A DNA stretch of 13,244 bases from Microbacteriaceae bacterium UBA4731 (GCA_002404115.1 DHJB01000069.1:56994-70237), one strand, 5' to 3'. Shown: positions 1 through 9,517, counted from the first letter of the stretch. Notes: generated from the sequence alone by a model not told the origin. A program made the numbers and translations.

Positions 1-879
1 CGCCGCCGCCGCCGCGGGGGCCGATAGCCGGGTGCCGCGCGGCTTGTCGGCCGGGATCGCCGCGACCAGCCGCCGGGTCTCCGGATGCCGGGGACTCCGC
101 AGGACCTGTTCGGTCGGCCCCATCTCCACGATGCGCCCGCCGCTCATCACGGCCACCCGGTCGCTGACCTGGCTGACGACGGCGAGGTCGTGGCTGATCA
201 GGATGATCGCGGTGCCGTTTCGTTTCAGCTGGCCGAGCAGCTCGAGCACCTGCGCCTGCACCGTCACGTCGAGGGCCGTCGTCGGCTCGTCGGCGATGAG
301 CAGCGGCGGGTCGAGCGCGATGGCCGAGGCGATCAGGGCGCGTTGGCGCTGCCCGCCGGACAGCTCGCCCGGCCGCTGCCTGACCCGCGATTCGGCGTCG
401 GGCAGGCCGACCGAGCCCAGAAGTTCGAGCACGCGGCTCCGGCGCGCGGCGGGGCCGAGCGTCGTGTGCAGCCGGAGCGAGTCGCCGATCTCCCGGCCGA
501 CCGGGCGCAGCGGGTCCAGCGAGACGAGGGCATCCTGCAACACGAGGCCCACGTCGCGGCCGCGCCGTCGGCGCCATCCGGCCTCCGAGAGCGCCAGCAC
601 GGACTCTCCGGTGATCGATAGTGCGTCGGCCTCCACCCACGCCCGGTCGCCGGCCAGGCCGAGCAGGCTCCGGGCGGTGACGCTCTTGCCCGAGCCGGAT
701 TCGCCGACGATGGCGAGGCACTCCCCGGCCTCAACCGCGAACGACACGCCCTGCACAATCGGCTCCTGCCCGCGGCGCTCGCCGAAGCCCACGCGCAGGT
801 TCCGCACCAGCAGCCGCGGCGCGGATGCCGGGCCGGCTGCCGGAGTCTCCGTCGGGGGCGTTCCCGTCGCCCGGGTCAT
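1..879 (-). CDS. Peptide-type ABC transporter ATP-binding protein (DppD/OppD family), 3' end outside window
   Basis: This is the nucleotide-binding subunit that would power the adjacent dipeptide/oligopeptide-type importer at the inner face of the membrane. The reading frame is open for all 293 codons from the ATG at 879-877 to the left edge, with no stop. Visible motifs are Walker A GESGSGKS (residues 59-66), Q-loop Gln115 in LVLQDALVSLDPL, signature LSGGQ (173-177), Walker B LLIADEP (193-199), D-loop ALD (202-204) and H-loop His230. The ATG overlaps the TGA of the upstream permease by three bases (ATGA), implying coupled translation. After the first ATPase domain the sequence enters an Ala-rich stretch encoded by a GCG/CGC trinucleotide run at bases 1-18. 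That could be a linker to a second, DppF-like domain (double-ATPase fusions are known in actinobacteria) or just the tail of a roughly 330-residue DppD. The transported substrate cannot be told from this subunit. Confidence 0.93.
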   Translation of the reverse strand, partial: MTRATGTPPTETPAAGPASAPRLLVRNLRVGFGERRGQEPIVQGVSFAVEAGECLAIVGESGSGKSVTARSLLGLAGDRAWVEADALSITGESVLALSEAGWRRRRGRDVGLVLQDALVSLDPLRPVGREIGDSLRLHTTLGPAARRSRVLELLGSVGLPDAESRVRQRPGELSGGQRQRALIASAIALDPPLLIADEPTTALDVTVQAQVLELLGQLKRNGTAIILISHDLAVVSQVSDRVAVMSGGRIVEMGPTEQVLRSPRHPETRRLVAAIPADKPRGTRLSAPAAAAA

Positions 880-1739
880 GCGTGCCGCATCCGTCGTTCG
901 ATGCTGCGGCCGAGCGCGGTCGCCGACACGGCGGTGAGCACGATGAACAGGCCGGGGAAGAAGCTCATCCACCAGGCCGAGGTGATGTACGTGCGGCCGG
1001 CAGAGAGCATCGCGCCCCATTCCGCGGCCGGCGGCTGCGCACCGAGCCCGAGGTAGCTCAGGGCGGCCGCCCAGACGATGGCCTGGCCCATGCCGAGCGT
1101 GCCGAGCACGAACAGCGGGGCCAGGGTGTTCGGCAGGATGTGGCGGGCCAGGATGCGCCGCCGGCTCAGGCCCTGCACGGTGGCCGCTTCCACGAACGCG
1201 GAAGAGCGCACGGACACGAGCTGGGCCCGGATCAGGCGCGCGTAGCCGGGGGCGGTGGAGAGGCCGACGGCGACGGTGGCCGTGGCCACTCCCGGGCCGA
1301 AAATGAGGATGAAGAGCAGCGCCAGGAGCAGTCCGGGGAAGGCGAAGAGCACCTCGAGGAGCCGGTTCACGGTGAAGTCGACCACCGGGCCGAGCATCCC
1401 CGCGAGGGTGCCGAGCAGGATGCCGAGGCCCAGCCCGATCGCCGTGGCCAGCGAGCCGATGAGCAGGGAGCTCCCGGTGCCGTTGCTGACCCTGGTGAAG
1501 ATGTCCCGGCCGGATTCGTCGGTGCCGAACCAATGCGAGAACGAGGGCGGCTGGAACGCCGAGAGCGGGTCGATGGCGAGCGGGTCGCCGGGCGCCACGA
1601 GCTGGGGAGCGACGGCGGCAACGATCAGGAACAGGGCAACGGCGACGGCGAGGGCCTCCCCGACGCCGATCCGGCGCGGTCGGTTCGACAGCCGCCTGGC
1701 CGCCCGGCCGACCTTCGCCTGCACCTCGAGGTCGCTCAC
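876..1739 (-). CDS. Peptide-type ABC transporter permease, DppC/OppC family
   Basis: Integral membrane permease of 287 residues, one half of the translocation channel. The family hallmark FGTDESGRD is at residues 71-79, following an N-terminal membrane segment at about 27-49. The cytoplasmic EAA loop that contacts the ATPase is at EAATVQG (184-190) followed by a conserved basic stretch ending in LPN. Several further hydrophobic segments (roughly 92-117, 133-160, 205-230, 255-280) fit the usual six-helix core. The start codon is GTG at 1739-1737, overlapping the TGA of the DppB-type gene by four bases (GTGA). Its own stop overlaps the ATG of the ATPase gene. Length and motif order are normal for the family. 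Whether the substrate is peptides, nickel, or another solute of this large family is not visible. Confidence 0.95.
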   Translation of the reverse strand: MSDLEVQAKVGRAARRLSNRPRRIGVGEALAVAVALFLIVAAVAPQLVAPGDPLAIDPLSAFQPPSFSHWFGTDESGRDIFTRVSNGTGSSLLIGSLATAIGLGLGILLGTLAGMLGPVVDFTVNRLLEVLFAFPGLLLALLFILIFGPGVATATVAVGLSTAPGYARLIRAQLVSVRSSAFVEAATVQGLSRRRILARHILPNTLAPLFVLGTLGMGQAIVWAAALSYLGLGAQPPAAEWGAMLSAGRTYITSAWWMSFFPGLFIVLTAVSATALGRSIERRMRHA

Positions 1740-2710
1740 CGCGCCCTCAGCCTCGGGTCGGCGATCCGGGTGGCGAGGTCGGTCGCGAGGGTCATCAGGA
1801 TGTAGGCAAGGGCGACGATCATGACCACCCCGATGACGACGGGCACGTCGCGCACCGTCACGGCATTCAGGAGCGTGCGGCCGAGGCCCGGCCTGGCGAA
1901 GACGGTTTCCACGACGACGGCGCCGCTGATCAGGGAGCCGAACGCCCAGCCGGAGAGGCCGATCGCCGGCAGCGCGGCGTGACGGATGGCGTGGACCCAG
2001 GGCACCCCGCGCTCACTCTCGCCGCGCGCCCTGGCCGACACAACGAACGGCGATTCGAGCGCGACCAGGAGTGGCTCCCGCATGACCTGGCCGAGGAATC
2101 CGGCCAGGGGCAGCGCGAGCGTCAGCACGGGCAGCACGAGTCCGCCGACGCCGGCCGTGCTGATCGGCGGCAGGATGCCCAGCCAGATGCTGAAGACGAC
2201 GATGAGCGCGGTGGCGAGCCAGAAGTGCGGCAGGGCGGCGGCGGCGATCTCGAGTCCGGAGCCGATGAACCAGGCTGTGCGGCCGCCGCGGGTCGACCAG
2301 GTCGCGAGGATGAGCGCGAGCACCCACGCGACGCCGAGAGCGAGCCCGGCGAGCAGAAGGGTTCCCCCGAGCTGGCCGAGCACGAGGGGAGCGACGTCCA
2401 TGTTAAGGGCGTACGAGCGCCCGAGGTCGCCGGTGGCCAGTCGGCCCAGCTGCCGGAGGTATTGCACGAGCAGGGGCTGGTCGAGGCCGTACTCGACCCG
2501 GACCGCGGTCAGCGCCGCCTGGGACGCCTGCGATCCGGGGCCGCCGAGGATGGCCTGGGCCGGATCGCCGGGGATCAGGCGGATGGCGAAGAAGGTGAGG
2601 GTGGCGACGGCCCAGAGCACGAAAACGGCGCCGCCCAGGCTGGTTGCCAGCCGGCGGAGCGCGCCTCGGCGCGCCCCGCCCTGTGCTGCGTCCGCTACCG
2701 GGCGAGCCAC
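1736..2710 (-). CDS. Peptide-type ABC transporter permease, DppB/OppB family
   Basis: Integral membrane permease of 324 residues, partner of the DppC-type subunit. Family landmarks in order are an N-terminal helix (about 25-45) followed by IPGDP (46-50), the periplasmic-side GDLGRSY motif (94-100), the EAA-type cytoplasmic loop around ARARGESERG (226-235), ETVFARPGLG (268-277), and a C-terminal DLATRIADPRLR-type tail near 311-322. I chose the GTG start at 2710-2708 because it gives the expected N-terminus and lies only 16 nt inside the end of the substrate-binding protein gene. No clear Shine-Dalgarno sequence precedes it, so translation probably depends on ribosomes finishing the upstream gene. 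Length is typical of the family. Confidence 0.94.
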   Translation of the reverse strand: MARPVADAAQGGARRGALRRLATSLGGAVFVLWAVATLTFFAIRLIPGDPAQAILGGPGSQASQAALTAVRVEYGLDQPLLVQYLRQLGRLATGDLGRSYALNMDVAPLVLGQLGGTLLLAGLALGVAWVLALILATWSTRGGRTAWFIGSGLEIAAAALPHFWLATALIVVFSIWLGILPPISTAGVGGLVLPVLTLALPLAGFLGQVMREPLLVALESPFVVSARARGESERGVPWVHAIRHAALPAIGLSGWAFGSLISGAVVVETVFARPGLGRTLLNAVTVRDVPVVIGVVMIVALAYILMTLATDLATRIADPRLRAR

Positions 2711-4356
2711 GCGTCGTAGAACGTGGGGGTCGACACGGCGGGCAGGGCGCGCACGCCGGTGACCTTCGAGCTGAGCAGGAAGTGGTTCTGCTGGTCGTAC
2801 AGCGGCAGGATGTAGAACCCCTCGAGGATGCGGTTCTGCGCCTCGGTGTACAGCGCCTTGCGCTGCTTCGCGTCGGAGACCTGGCCGGCCTTGGTCAGCA
2901 GCTCGTCCAGCTTCGGGTCGTTGACCTGCGCGTGGTTGGCGAAGTATCCGCTCGGCGCCGGGGTGATCCCGTCGGAGTGGTACAGGATGCGCAGCACGTC
3001 GGGGCCGACCTTGGTGTACGGCGCGCTGACAGCGTCGTAGTCGCCGGCGCCGAGGGCTCCGTACCAGCTGGAGAGGTCCATCGGGGTCAGCTTGACCTCG
3101 AAGCCTGCGGTCTTCGCCGTGGCCTGGATCTGCTCGAACAGCGACTGCTCGGCCGGAATCGACTGGTTCGTGCTGACCGTGAACGTGACGGTCAGGCGCG
3201 CGCCGCCCTTGACCCGGTAGCCGTCAGAGTCGCGTTTTGACCAGCCGGCGGCATTGAGGAGCTTGCCTGCGGCCTTCGGGTCGTAGGCGAACAGGTCAGG
3301 GCGCTTCACCCCGAGGGATTCGACGCTGGACAGCGCCGAGTAGGAACGATTGGCGGTGCCCCTGAAGAGGCTCTTGACGCCGTCGTCGACGTTCGCCGAC
3401 CGGATGAACGCTTCGCGCACGCGCTCGTCGTTGAACGGCGCCTTGCCGGCGTTCAGTTCGATCCGGTTGGAGGCGCCGGGCCGGGGCGCATCCAGGTGAC
3501 GGATGGAGTCGCTCTTCTCGGCCTGGCTGATGGTGTCCGGCTGGGCGTTGTCGATCACGTCGACCTCGCCCGCCTGCAGCGCCGCGTATCGCGACGCGGA
3601 GTCGGGGATGAAGCGCCAGAGGATCTTCGTGAGGTAGGCCGGGCCGGTGTGGGCTGCGTCGGCCGGGGGAGAGCTGTACTTGGCGTTCCGCACCAGGGTG
3701 ATCGAGTCCTGCTTGACCCAGGAGTCGACGATGTACGGTCCGGTGCCGACGGGGGTGGCGCAGTTGTCGTCCTGGCTGCGGGTGAGCGCGGTGGGCGACT
3801 CGATCGCGAGCCAGGGCTGCGAGAGGGACTCCAGCAGGGCGCTGTCGGGTTCGCTCAGGGTGAGGCGCACGACGTTCGGCGCGACGGCCTTCGTGCTGAC
3901 AACGTTCCGCAGGGCCAGGTAGCCGGTCGACGAGCCGGTCTTCGGGTCCTGGATGTGCGCGATGTTGGCCTGCACGGCGGCCGCGTCGAGGGGAGTGCCG
4001 TCGGTGAAGGAGACCTTGTCCCGCAGGGTGAACTCCCAGGTCAGGCCGTCGGCGCTCTGGGTCCACTTGCTCGCGAGCCACGGGATGATCGTGCCGTGCG
4101 AGTCGCGGGAGACCAGGGGCTCGAGGTACTGCGCACTCACGAGGGCCTGCGGGTAGTTGCCTCCAACGTGCGGGTCGAGGCAGGTGGGCTCCGCGTCACC
4201 GGAGGCGTAGCGGAGGGTGCCGCCCGAGACGGGCTTGCCGGTCGCGGTGCCGGTGGAGCTCGTTCCGCAGGCGCTGAGCAGGAGGCCGGCAACGACGAGG
4301 CCGGCGACGGCACCTCCGGTGCGCAGAATGCGGTGTTTGGGCCGGGGAAGGTGCAT
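2695..4356 (-). CDS. Extracellular substrate-binding lipoprotein of peptide-type ABC transporter (SBP family 5, DppA/OppA-like)
   Basis: This captures the solute outside the membrane and delivers it to the two permeases encoded just downstream. The 553-residue product begins with a basic N-terminus (MHLPRPKHRI), a hydrophobic stretch, and a lipobox LSAC with Cys30 as the predicted lipidated residue, followed by a Ser/Thr/Gly-rich linker. The mature part shows family-5 features: GGTLRYASGDAEP near residue 45, a LDPH segment, and TGPYIVDSW mid-protein. A purine-rich GAGGAAAG lies about 12 bases before the ATG at 4356-4354, supporting that start. It is first in the operon; its TAG stop lies inside the DppB-type gene. 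The same open frame continues upstream to 8307, but that part is only the antisense shadow of ileS. The ligand is not predictable by eye. Confidence 0.95.
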   Translation of the reverse strand: MHLPRPKHRILRTGGAVAGLVVAGLLLSACGTSSTGTATGKPVSGGTLRYASGDAEPTCLDPHVGGNYPQALVSAQYLEPLVSRDSHGTIIPWLASKWTQSADGLTWEFTLRDKVSFTDGTPLDAAAVQANIAHIQDPKTGSSTGYLALRNVVSTKAVAPNVVRLTLSEPDSALLESLSQPWLAIESPTALTRSQDDNCATPVGTGPYIVDSWVKQDSITLVRNAKYSSPPADAAHTGPAYLTKILWRFIPDSASRYAALQAGEVDVIDNAQPDTISQAEKSDSIRHLDAPRPGASNRIELNAGKAPFNDERVREAFIRSANVDDGVKSLFRGTANRSYSALSSVESLGVKRPDLFAYDPKAAGKLLNAAGWSKRDSDGYRVKGGARLTVTFTVSTNQSIPAEQSLFEQIQATAKTAGFEVKLTPMDLSSWYGALGAGDYDAVSAPYTKVGPDVLRILYHSDGITPAPSGYFANHAQVNDPKLDELLTKAGQVSDAKQRKALYTEAQNRILEGFYILPLYDQQNHFLLSSKVTGVRALPAVSTPTFYDAWLAR

Positions 4357-4394
4357 GAAGTTGTGTCTCTTTCCTCGGCACAATGAGCGGATGT

Positions 4395-4414
4395 GCCGGT
4401 TCCAGCGTACCGGC
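4395..4414. repeat. Short inverted repeat between the divergent ABC and ileS transcription units (possible operator)
   Basis: GCCGGT (4395-4400) and ACCGGC (4409-4414) are perfect 6-base inverted arms separated by 8 bases. The repeat lies about 40 bases upstream of the substrate-binding protein start and about 10 bases upstream of the candidate -35 of ileS. A regulator bound here could act on either unit. Short GC-rich repeats arise easily by chance in such DNA, so this is only a candidate. I see no convincing -10 element for the minus-strand operon in this region. Confidence 0.3.
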
Positions 4415-4423
4415 GATGACGGA

Positions 4424-4453
4424 TTCCGATCAGCGGGCCGCTTCGGGTAGAAT
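4424..4453 (+). promoter_or_regulatory. Candidate ileS promoter
   Basis: TAGAAT at 4448-4453 matches five of six bases of the sigma-70-type -10 consensus. A weak -35 (TTCCGA, 4424-4429) lies 18 bases upstream. Transcription would start near 4460, immediately before the first T-box stem, which is where the leader must begin for the riboswitch to be complete. That position is the main support; the -35 is poor. Confidence 0.5.
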
Positions 4454-4459
4454 CGGCTG

Positions 4460-4691
4460 AACGACAGTGAACCGGTCATCACCGGTGAGTCTTCGGAAGA
4501 ACGGCCGATCACGCCCAGGTGGCGGCCCAGTAGAACCGAACGGGTCGGGCCCGTCACAGCCTCTGAACAAGCGGTCGCCCAGGTATGAAGACTCCCGGGC
4601 GGCAAGCGAGGTGGTACCGCGGCAGATCCGATCAGGATCCGGCGTCCTCGTGGAACAGGCCAGAAGTCCAACACCCAGCCTCGTCCAGGAG
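4460..4691 (+). promoter_or_regulatory. T-box riboswitch (tRNA-Ile sensing, translational type) in the ileS leader
   Basis: The conserved T-box sequence GAGGUGGUACCGCGG is at 4608-4622. Its UGGU (4612-4615) can pair with the NCCA end of an uncharged tRNA with discriminator A, as tRNA-Ile has. Upstream, ACCGGU-CAUC-ACCGGU (4471-4486) forms a short hairpin with the isoleucine codon AUC (4478-4480) in its loop. This fits the ultrashort Stem I with terminal-loop specifier described for actinobacterial ileS leaders. Further helices are GGCCG/CGGCC (4503-4507 with 4523-4527) and ACGGG/CCCGU (4540-4544 with 4550-4554), flanking a conserved-looking AGUAGAACCGAACGGG stretch. No U-tract terminator lies between the T-box and the ATG, so control is probably of translation. 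UCCU (4645-4648) can pair with AGGA (4687-4690) of the ribosome binding site as the sequestering helix, though this pairing is short. Confidence 0.9.
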
Positions 4692-4695
4692 AACC

Positions 4696-7600
4696 ATGAC
4701 GTACCCCAAGGGTCAGAAAACACCGCGCGGTCAGATCGAACCGAACCCGGAGCAGCAGCCCGGCGGCGCCCAGCAGCCCGGAGTCGTCCCGTCGCCGAGC
4801 TTCCCCCGGATCGAAACCGAGGTGCTCGCCTTCTGGGAACAGGACGGCACGTTCCAGGCATCCATCGACAACCGCGCCGGGGCACTGGAGTGGGTCTTCT
4901 ACGACGGCCCGCCGTTCGCGAACGGCCTGCCGCACTACGGTCACCTCCTGACCGGGTACGCCAAGGACCTGTTCCCCCGCTTCCAGACCATGCGCGGCAA
5001 GCAGGTGCACCGCCGCTTCGGCTGGGACACCCACGGCCTCCCGGCCGAGCTCGAGGCCGAGCGGAAGCTCGGCATCACCGACAAGAGCGAGATCGACAAG
5101 ATGGGCATCGCGGCCTTCAACAAGGTCGCCCGTGACTCCGTGCTCGAGTACACCGACGAGTGGCAGAAGTACGTCACCCGCCAGGCGCGCTGGGTTGACT
5201 TCGAGAACGACTACAAGACCCTCGACCTCACGTTCATGGAGTCGGTGATCTGGGCCTTCAAGCGCCTGCACGACAAGGGACTCGCCTACGAGGGCTACCG
5301 GGTCCTGCCCTACTGCTGGCGCGACCAGACCCCCCTGTCCAACCACGAACTGCGCATGGACGACGACGTCTACAAGATGCGCCAGGACCAGACCGTCACC
5401 GTGACGTTCCCGCTCGTCGGCACCCGGGCGGAGAGCCTTGGCCTCACCGCCGTGCGCGCGCTGGCCTGGACGACGACGCCGTGGACGCTGCCGACGAACC
5501 TCGCGCTCGCCGTGGGGCCGGACATCACCTACGCGGTCGTGCCGGCCGGCCCGAACGGGACCCCGGATGCCACCGTCCTGCGTGAGGAAGACGACCGTCC
5601 GCACACCGGAACGCCCACCGAGGTGCTCGGCGCCGAATACCTGCTGGCGATCGACCTCGTCGGCAACTACGCCAAAGACCTCGGCTATGACACCGCCGAG
5701 GACGCCGCGGCGGCGATCTCGCGCACGGTCATCGGCCGCGACCTCGAGGGTGTTGCCTACGACCGGCTGTTTGACCACTACGCGGATGAAGCGGCCTGGG
5801 GCACGCAGAACGCCTGGCAGATCCTCGTCGCCGACTACGTGACCACCGCCGACGGCACCGGCATCGTGCACCAGGCTCCCGCCTACGGCGAGGAGGACCA
5901 GAAGATCTGTGAGGCCGCCGGCATCCCGGTGATCATCTCCCTCGACGACGGCGGCAAGTTCCTGCCGGCCGTGGCCGAGGTGGCCGGCCTGCTCTGGTCT
6001 GACGCCAACAAGCCGCTCACGCAGCTGCTCAAGGCCGAGGGGCGCCTGATCCGCCAGGCCAGTTACGAGCACTCGTACCCGCACTGCTGGCGCTGCCGCA
6101 ACCCGCTGATCTACAAGGCCGTCTCCAGCTGGTTCGTGCGCGTCACCGAGTTCCGCGACCGCATGGAGACGCTCAACGAAGACATCAACTGGGTGCCGGA
6201 GAACGTCAAGGAAGGCCAGTTCGGCAAGTGGATCGGGAACGCCCGTGACTGGTCGATCAGCCGCAACCGCTACTGGGGTTCCCCCATCCCCGTGTGGAAG
6301 AGCGACAACCCCGACTACCCGCGCATCGACGTCTACGGTTCGCTCGACGAGCTCGAGGCCGACTTCGGCCTGCGCCCCACCGACCTGCACCGCCCATACA
6401 TCGACGCTCTGACCCGCCCCAACCCCGATGACCCGACCGGGCAGTCGACCATGCGCCGCATCACGGATGTTCTCGACGTCTGGTTCGACTCCGGCTCGAT
6501 GCCGTTCGCCCAGGTGCACTACCCGTTCGAAAACGCCGAGTGGTTCGACAGCCACAACCCGGCCGACTTCATCGTCGAGTACATCGGGCAGACCCGCGGC
6601 TGGTTCTACACGCTGCACGTGCTCTCCACAGCACTCTTCGACCGCCCCGCGTTCAAGAGCGTCGTGAGCCACGGCATCGTGCTCGGCAACGACGGCCAGA
6701 AGATGTCGAAGTCGCTGCGCAACTACCCCGACGTGAACGAGGTGTTCGACCGCGACGGGTCGGATGCCATGCGCTGGTTCCTGATGAGCTCCTCCGTGCT
6801 GCGCGGCGGCAACCTCGTCGTCACTGAGGAGGGCATCCGTGAGGGTGTCCGCCAGGTCATGCTGCCGCTCTGGAGCACCTGGTACTTCTTCTCGCTCTAC
6901 GCCAACGCCTCCGGCCCCGAGGGCTACGACGCCACCTGGCGCACCGACTCGACCGACGTGCTCGACCGGTACCTGCTGGCCAAGACCCGCGACCTGATCG
7001 AACACGTCACGGCCGACCTCGAGCAGCTCGACAGCACCCTCGCCGCGGCCCGGATCCGAGACTTCGCCGACGTGCTGACGAATTGGTACGTGCGCCGTTC
7101 CCGCGACCGGTTCTGGGCTGGGGCGTCGGCCTCGACAGCCGCGGGCACCGCCACAGAGGCCTTCGACACCCTGTACACCGTGCTCGAGACCGTCACCCGG
7201 GTGGCAGCCCCGCTGCTCCCGCTCGTCTCCGAGCGCATCTGGCAGGGCCTCACGGGCGGCCGCAGCGTTCACCTCGAGGACTGGCCGGACGCCGCGTTGT
7301 TCCCGGCCGACGCCGTGCTGGTGACGGCCATGGACCAGGTGCGCGCCATCAGCTCCACCGTGCTCTCGCTCCGCAAGCAGGCCGGACTGCGCGTTCGCCT
7401 GCCGCTGGCCAAACTGACCGTGGTCACCGCGAACACGGCCGCGCTGGCCCCGTTCGAGGGAATCCTGAGCGACGAACTCAATGTGAAGACGGTCGACCTC
7501 GTCGAACTGGCCGAGGACAGCGCGGCCGCCTACGGTGTCACGTCGAAGCTCACCGTCAACGCGAGGGCGGCAGGTCCGAGGCTCGGCAAGCGCGTGCAGC

Positions 7601-8148
7601 AGGTCATCCAGGCTGCCCGCGCCGGCGACTGGAGCGAAACCGAGGGCATCGTCACGGCCGGCGGGATCGAACTCGCGGAGGGCGAATACGAACTCGTCCT
7701 CGAGGCCGGCGGCGCCTCCGGCGACACGGACACGGCCCTCGCCCTGCTGCCGGGCGGCGGTTTCGCACTGCTCGCCACGGTCACGACGCCGGAACTGGAG
7801 GCGGAGGGCTTCGCGCGTGACGTCATCCGTGCCGTGCAGGACACCCGCAAGTCCGCCGGATTCGACGTTAGCGACCGCATCCGGCTCGACCTCGTCTTCT
7901 CCGACCTGGACGACGCGGCCGCGTTCGGCCTGGCCGCCGGGGTGGACGTCGCCGCCGAAACCCTCGCCACCAGGCTGGCCACCCACCAGAGCCCGGGCGA
8001 CGCCGCCGGGACGCTGCCCTCCGAGTGGCTGGGCGCCCTCGTCGGCGCCCCGGTGGAACACTACGTGCGCGTCGAGGCCGGACAGTATGCCAACCGTGGC
8101 GCTGTCCTGGTCGCCGTCGCCAGAGAGAACGGAATCAACAATGTCTGA
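4696..8148 (+). CDS. ileS: Isoleucine--tRNA ligase (IleRS), eukaryote-like type
   Basis: Charges tRNA-Ile with isoleucine using ATP in the cytoplasm and edits misactivated valine. The 1150-residue product has the class I signature HYGH (residues 80-83, preceded by PPFANGLP), the second ATP motif KMSKS (669-673), the CP1 editing-domain threonine-rich segment [11 protein letters not shown] (258-268), a CWRC pair (464-467), and a C-terminal anticodon-binding region starting near [12 protein letters not shown]. The sequence closely follows, from memory, M. tuberculosis IleRS, which belongs to the eukaryote-like group noted for mupirocin resistance. It is about 100 residues longer, with an N-terminal Gln/Pro-rich extension (residues 5-35) and an insertion inside the editing domain. 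The ATG at 4696 is chosen because AGGAG sits at 4687-4691; the in-frame ATG at 4585 lies inside the T-box. The end overlaps folC by 8 bases. Confidence 0.98.
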   Translation: MTYPKGQKTPRGQIEPNPEQQPGGAQQPGVVPSPSFPRIETEVLAFWEQDGTFQASIDNRAGALEWVFYDGPPFANGLPHYGHLLTGYAKDLFPRFQTMRGKQVHRRFGWDTHGLPAELEAERKLGITDKSEIDKMGIAAFNKVARDSVLEYTDEWQKYVTRQARWVDFENDYKTLDLTFMESVIWAFKRLHDKGLAYEGYRVLPYCWRDQTPLSNHELRMDDDVYKMRQDQTVTVTFPLVGTRAESLGLTAVRALAWTTTPWTLPTNLALAVGPDITYAVVPAGPNGTPDATVLREEDDRPHTGTPTEVLGAEYLLAIDLVGNYAKDLGYDTAEDAAAAISRTVIGRDLEGVAYDRLFDHYADEAAWGTQNAWQILVADYVTTADGTGIVHQAPAYGEEDQKICEAAGIPVIISLDDGGKFLPAVAEVAGLLWSDANKPLTQLLKAEGRLIRQASYEHSYPHCWRCRNPLIYKAVSSWFVRVTEFRDRMETLNEDINWVPENVKEGQFGKWIGNARDWSISRNRYWGSPIPVWKSDNPDYPRIDVYGSLDELEADFGLRPTDLHRPYIDALTRPNPDDPTGQSTMRRITDVLDVWFDSGSMPFAQVHYPFENAEWFDSHNPADFIVEYIGQTRGWFYTLHVLSTALFDRPAFKSVVSHGIVLGNDGQKMSKSLRNYPDVNEVFDRDGSDAMRWFLMSSSVLRGGNLVVTEEGIREGVRQVMLPLWSTWYFFSLYANASGPEGYDATWRTDSTDVLDRYLLAKTRDLIEHVTADLEQLDSTLAAARIRDFADVLTNWYVRRSRDRFWAGASASTAAGTATEAFDTLYTVLETVTRVAAPLLPLVSERIWQGLTGGRSVHLEDWPDAALFPADAVLVTAMDQVRAISSTVLSLRKQAGLRVRLPLAKLTVVTANTAALAPFEGILSDELNVKTVDLVELAEDSAAAYGVTSKLTVNARAAGPRLGKRVQQVIQAARAGDWSETEGIVTAGGIELAEGEYELVLEAGGASGDTDTALALLPGGGFALLATVTTPELEAEGFARDVIRAVQDTRKSAGFDVSDRIRLDLVFSDLDDAAAFGLAAGVDVAAETLATRLATHQSPGDAAGTLPSEWLGALVGAPVEHYVRVEAGQYANRGAVLVAVARENGINNV

Positions 8149-9517
8149 CCTGAACGAGACGTCGGGGGAGTCCTGGCGCGAGGCAGGGGACGCGGTCTTC
8201 GCCGCCCTGCTCGGCCGTGTCGGCGAGTCGGCTCCGCGGCCCCGGCTGCAGCCGACCCGAAGGGCCGTCGAGCTGCTGGGCGACCCGCAGAGCTCATACC
8301 CGATCATTCACGTCACCGGCACGAACGGGAAGACGAGCACGAGCCGCATCGCGGAGAGCATCCTGCGCGCCTACGGCCTGCGCACCGGGCTTCTCACCAG
8401 CCCGCACCTCGTGCGGCTGAACGAGCGGATCATGATCGACGGGCAGCCCATCACCGATGAGGCGCTCTCGGCGAACTGGGACGACATCCAGCCGTACCTG
8501 CAGATGGTCGACGCCGAACTGCTGGCCTCCGGCGAGGAGCCGCTCACCTTCTTCGAGGCCCTCACGGTGCTGGCTTTCGCCTGCTTCGCTGACGCGCCGG
8601 TGGATGTCGCGGTGATCGAGGTCGGCATGGGCGGGGAATGGGATTCCACCAACGTGGCCGACGGACAGGTGGCCGTGTTCACGCCGATCGCGCTCGACCA
8701 CACCATTCGGCTCGGCGGCACGATCGCCGAGATCGCCAGGACGAAGTCCGGGATCATCAAGCCGGCGGCATCCGTCGTCTCGGCGAAGCAGAGCCCGGAG
8801 GCGCAGGCTGAACTCGATCGTGCCGTTGAGCTGACCGAGTCGACCTTCGCGGGCGAGGGAGCCGAGTTCGAGCTGCTGAGCAGCCAGGTGGCCGTGGGCG
8901 GGCAGCTCGTGTCGGTGCGCGGCCTCGCCGGCACCTACGAAGACATCTTCCTGCCGTTGTATGGCACCCACCAGGCGCAGAACGCCGCCGTCGCCATCGC
9001 GGCGGTCGAATCGTTCATCGGCGGCGGAACGAAGCCGCTCGCACACGACCTGCTCGTTGAGGGGCTGGCCACGGCCACCTCGCCAGGCCGTCTCCAGCTC
9101 GTGGGGGTCGAACCGACCGTCCTCGTGGATGCCGCGCACAACCCGCACGGTGCAACGGCCCTTGCCGCAGCCCTCGACACCTACTTCGACTTCGACGAGA
9201 TCGCAGCGGTGATCGGCATCCTCGGCGACAAGGACGCGTACGGCATCATCACGGCCCTGCGGCCGGCTGTGAAGCGCTTCCACGTCACCCGGTCGCACTC
9301 AGAGCGCGCGGTGCCCGTCGACGACCTGGCCGACCAGGTCGCCGAGTGGGCCGGCGAGGAGTCGACGTTCCGGTTCGACACCGTTGCCGCCGCCCTCGAG
9401 CAGGCCAGGGAGTGGGCGCAGGAAGCGCCGCGCCGCGCCGTCATCGTGACCGGGTCGATCACCGTCATCGGCGAGGCGATCGCCCTCGCGGATGCCCGCG
9501 AATGGATGAAGCAGTGA
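8141..9517 (+). CDS. folC: Bifunctional dihydrofolate synthase / folylpolyglutamate synthase
   Basis: Adds glutamate to dihydropteroate and then to reduced folates, ATP-dependent, in the cytoplasm (Mur-ligase-like fold). The 458-residue protein has the P-loop GTNGKTS (residues 60-66), the [12 protein letters not shown] segment (86-97), [13 protein letters not shown] (the actinobacterial form of the EVGLGGRLDATN motif), a KSGIIK segment, and the C-terminal-domain motif HNPHG (333-337). The ATG at 8141 overlaps the final codons of ileS by 8 bases. GAGAG and GGA purine patches lie 7-18 bases upstream. Its TGA overlaps the GTG of the next gene. Whether it has both activities or mainly polyglutamylation cannot be decided from sequence, since no separate folC or folP genes are in view. 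Confidence 0.97.
   Translation: MSDLNETSGESWREAGDAVFAALLGRVGESAPRPRLQPTRRAVELLGDPQSSYPIIHVTGTNGKTSTSRIAESILRAYGLRTGLLTSPHLVRLNERIMIDGQPITDEALSANWDDIQPYLQMVDAELLASGEEPLTFFEALTVLAFACFADAPVDVAVIEVGMGGEWDSTNVADGQVAVFTPIALDHTIRLGGTIAEIARTKSGIIKPAASVVSAKQSPEAQAELDRAVELTESTFAGEGAEFELLSSQVAVGGQLVSVRGLAGTYEDIFLPLYGTHQAQNAAVAIAAVESFIGGGTKPLAHDLLVEGLATATSPGRLQLVGVEPTVLVDAAHNPHGATALAAALDTYFDFDEIAAVIGILGDKDAYGIITALRPAVKRFHVTRSHSERAVPVDDLADQVAEWAGEESTFRFDTVAAALEQAREWAQEAPRRAVIVTGSITVIGEAIALADAREWMKQ

Noticed and set aside
825..1805. Plus-strand open frame opposite the DppC-type permease, rich in Glu/Gly/Arg/Gln
   Set aside because: The low-complexity charged composition is what the antisense of a hydrophobic membrane protein looks like, and the permease motifs on the other strand are unambiguous.
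4625..4639. GAUCC-GAUCA-GGAUC hairpin right after the T-box as a transcription terminator
   Set aside because: The stem is only five pairs and no U-tract follows, so it does not look like an intrinsic terminator. It may be part of the leader fold.
4585..4695. Possible 37-codon N-terminal extension of IleRS from an upstream ATG
   Set aside because: This stretch is the T-box antisequestrator region. There is no ribosome binding site for the upstream ATG, while AGGAG stands just before the ATG at 4696.
4357..8307. Minus-strand open frame continuing upstream of the substrate-binding protein across all of ileS
   Set aside because: The extra part is antisense to a clearly real ileS gene and to the T-box. 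Its composition (Gly/Val/Asp/His-rich without domains) is the usual by-product of high-GC codon bias. The lipoprotein signal at 4356 fixes the real start.
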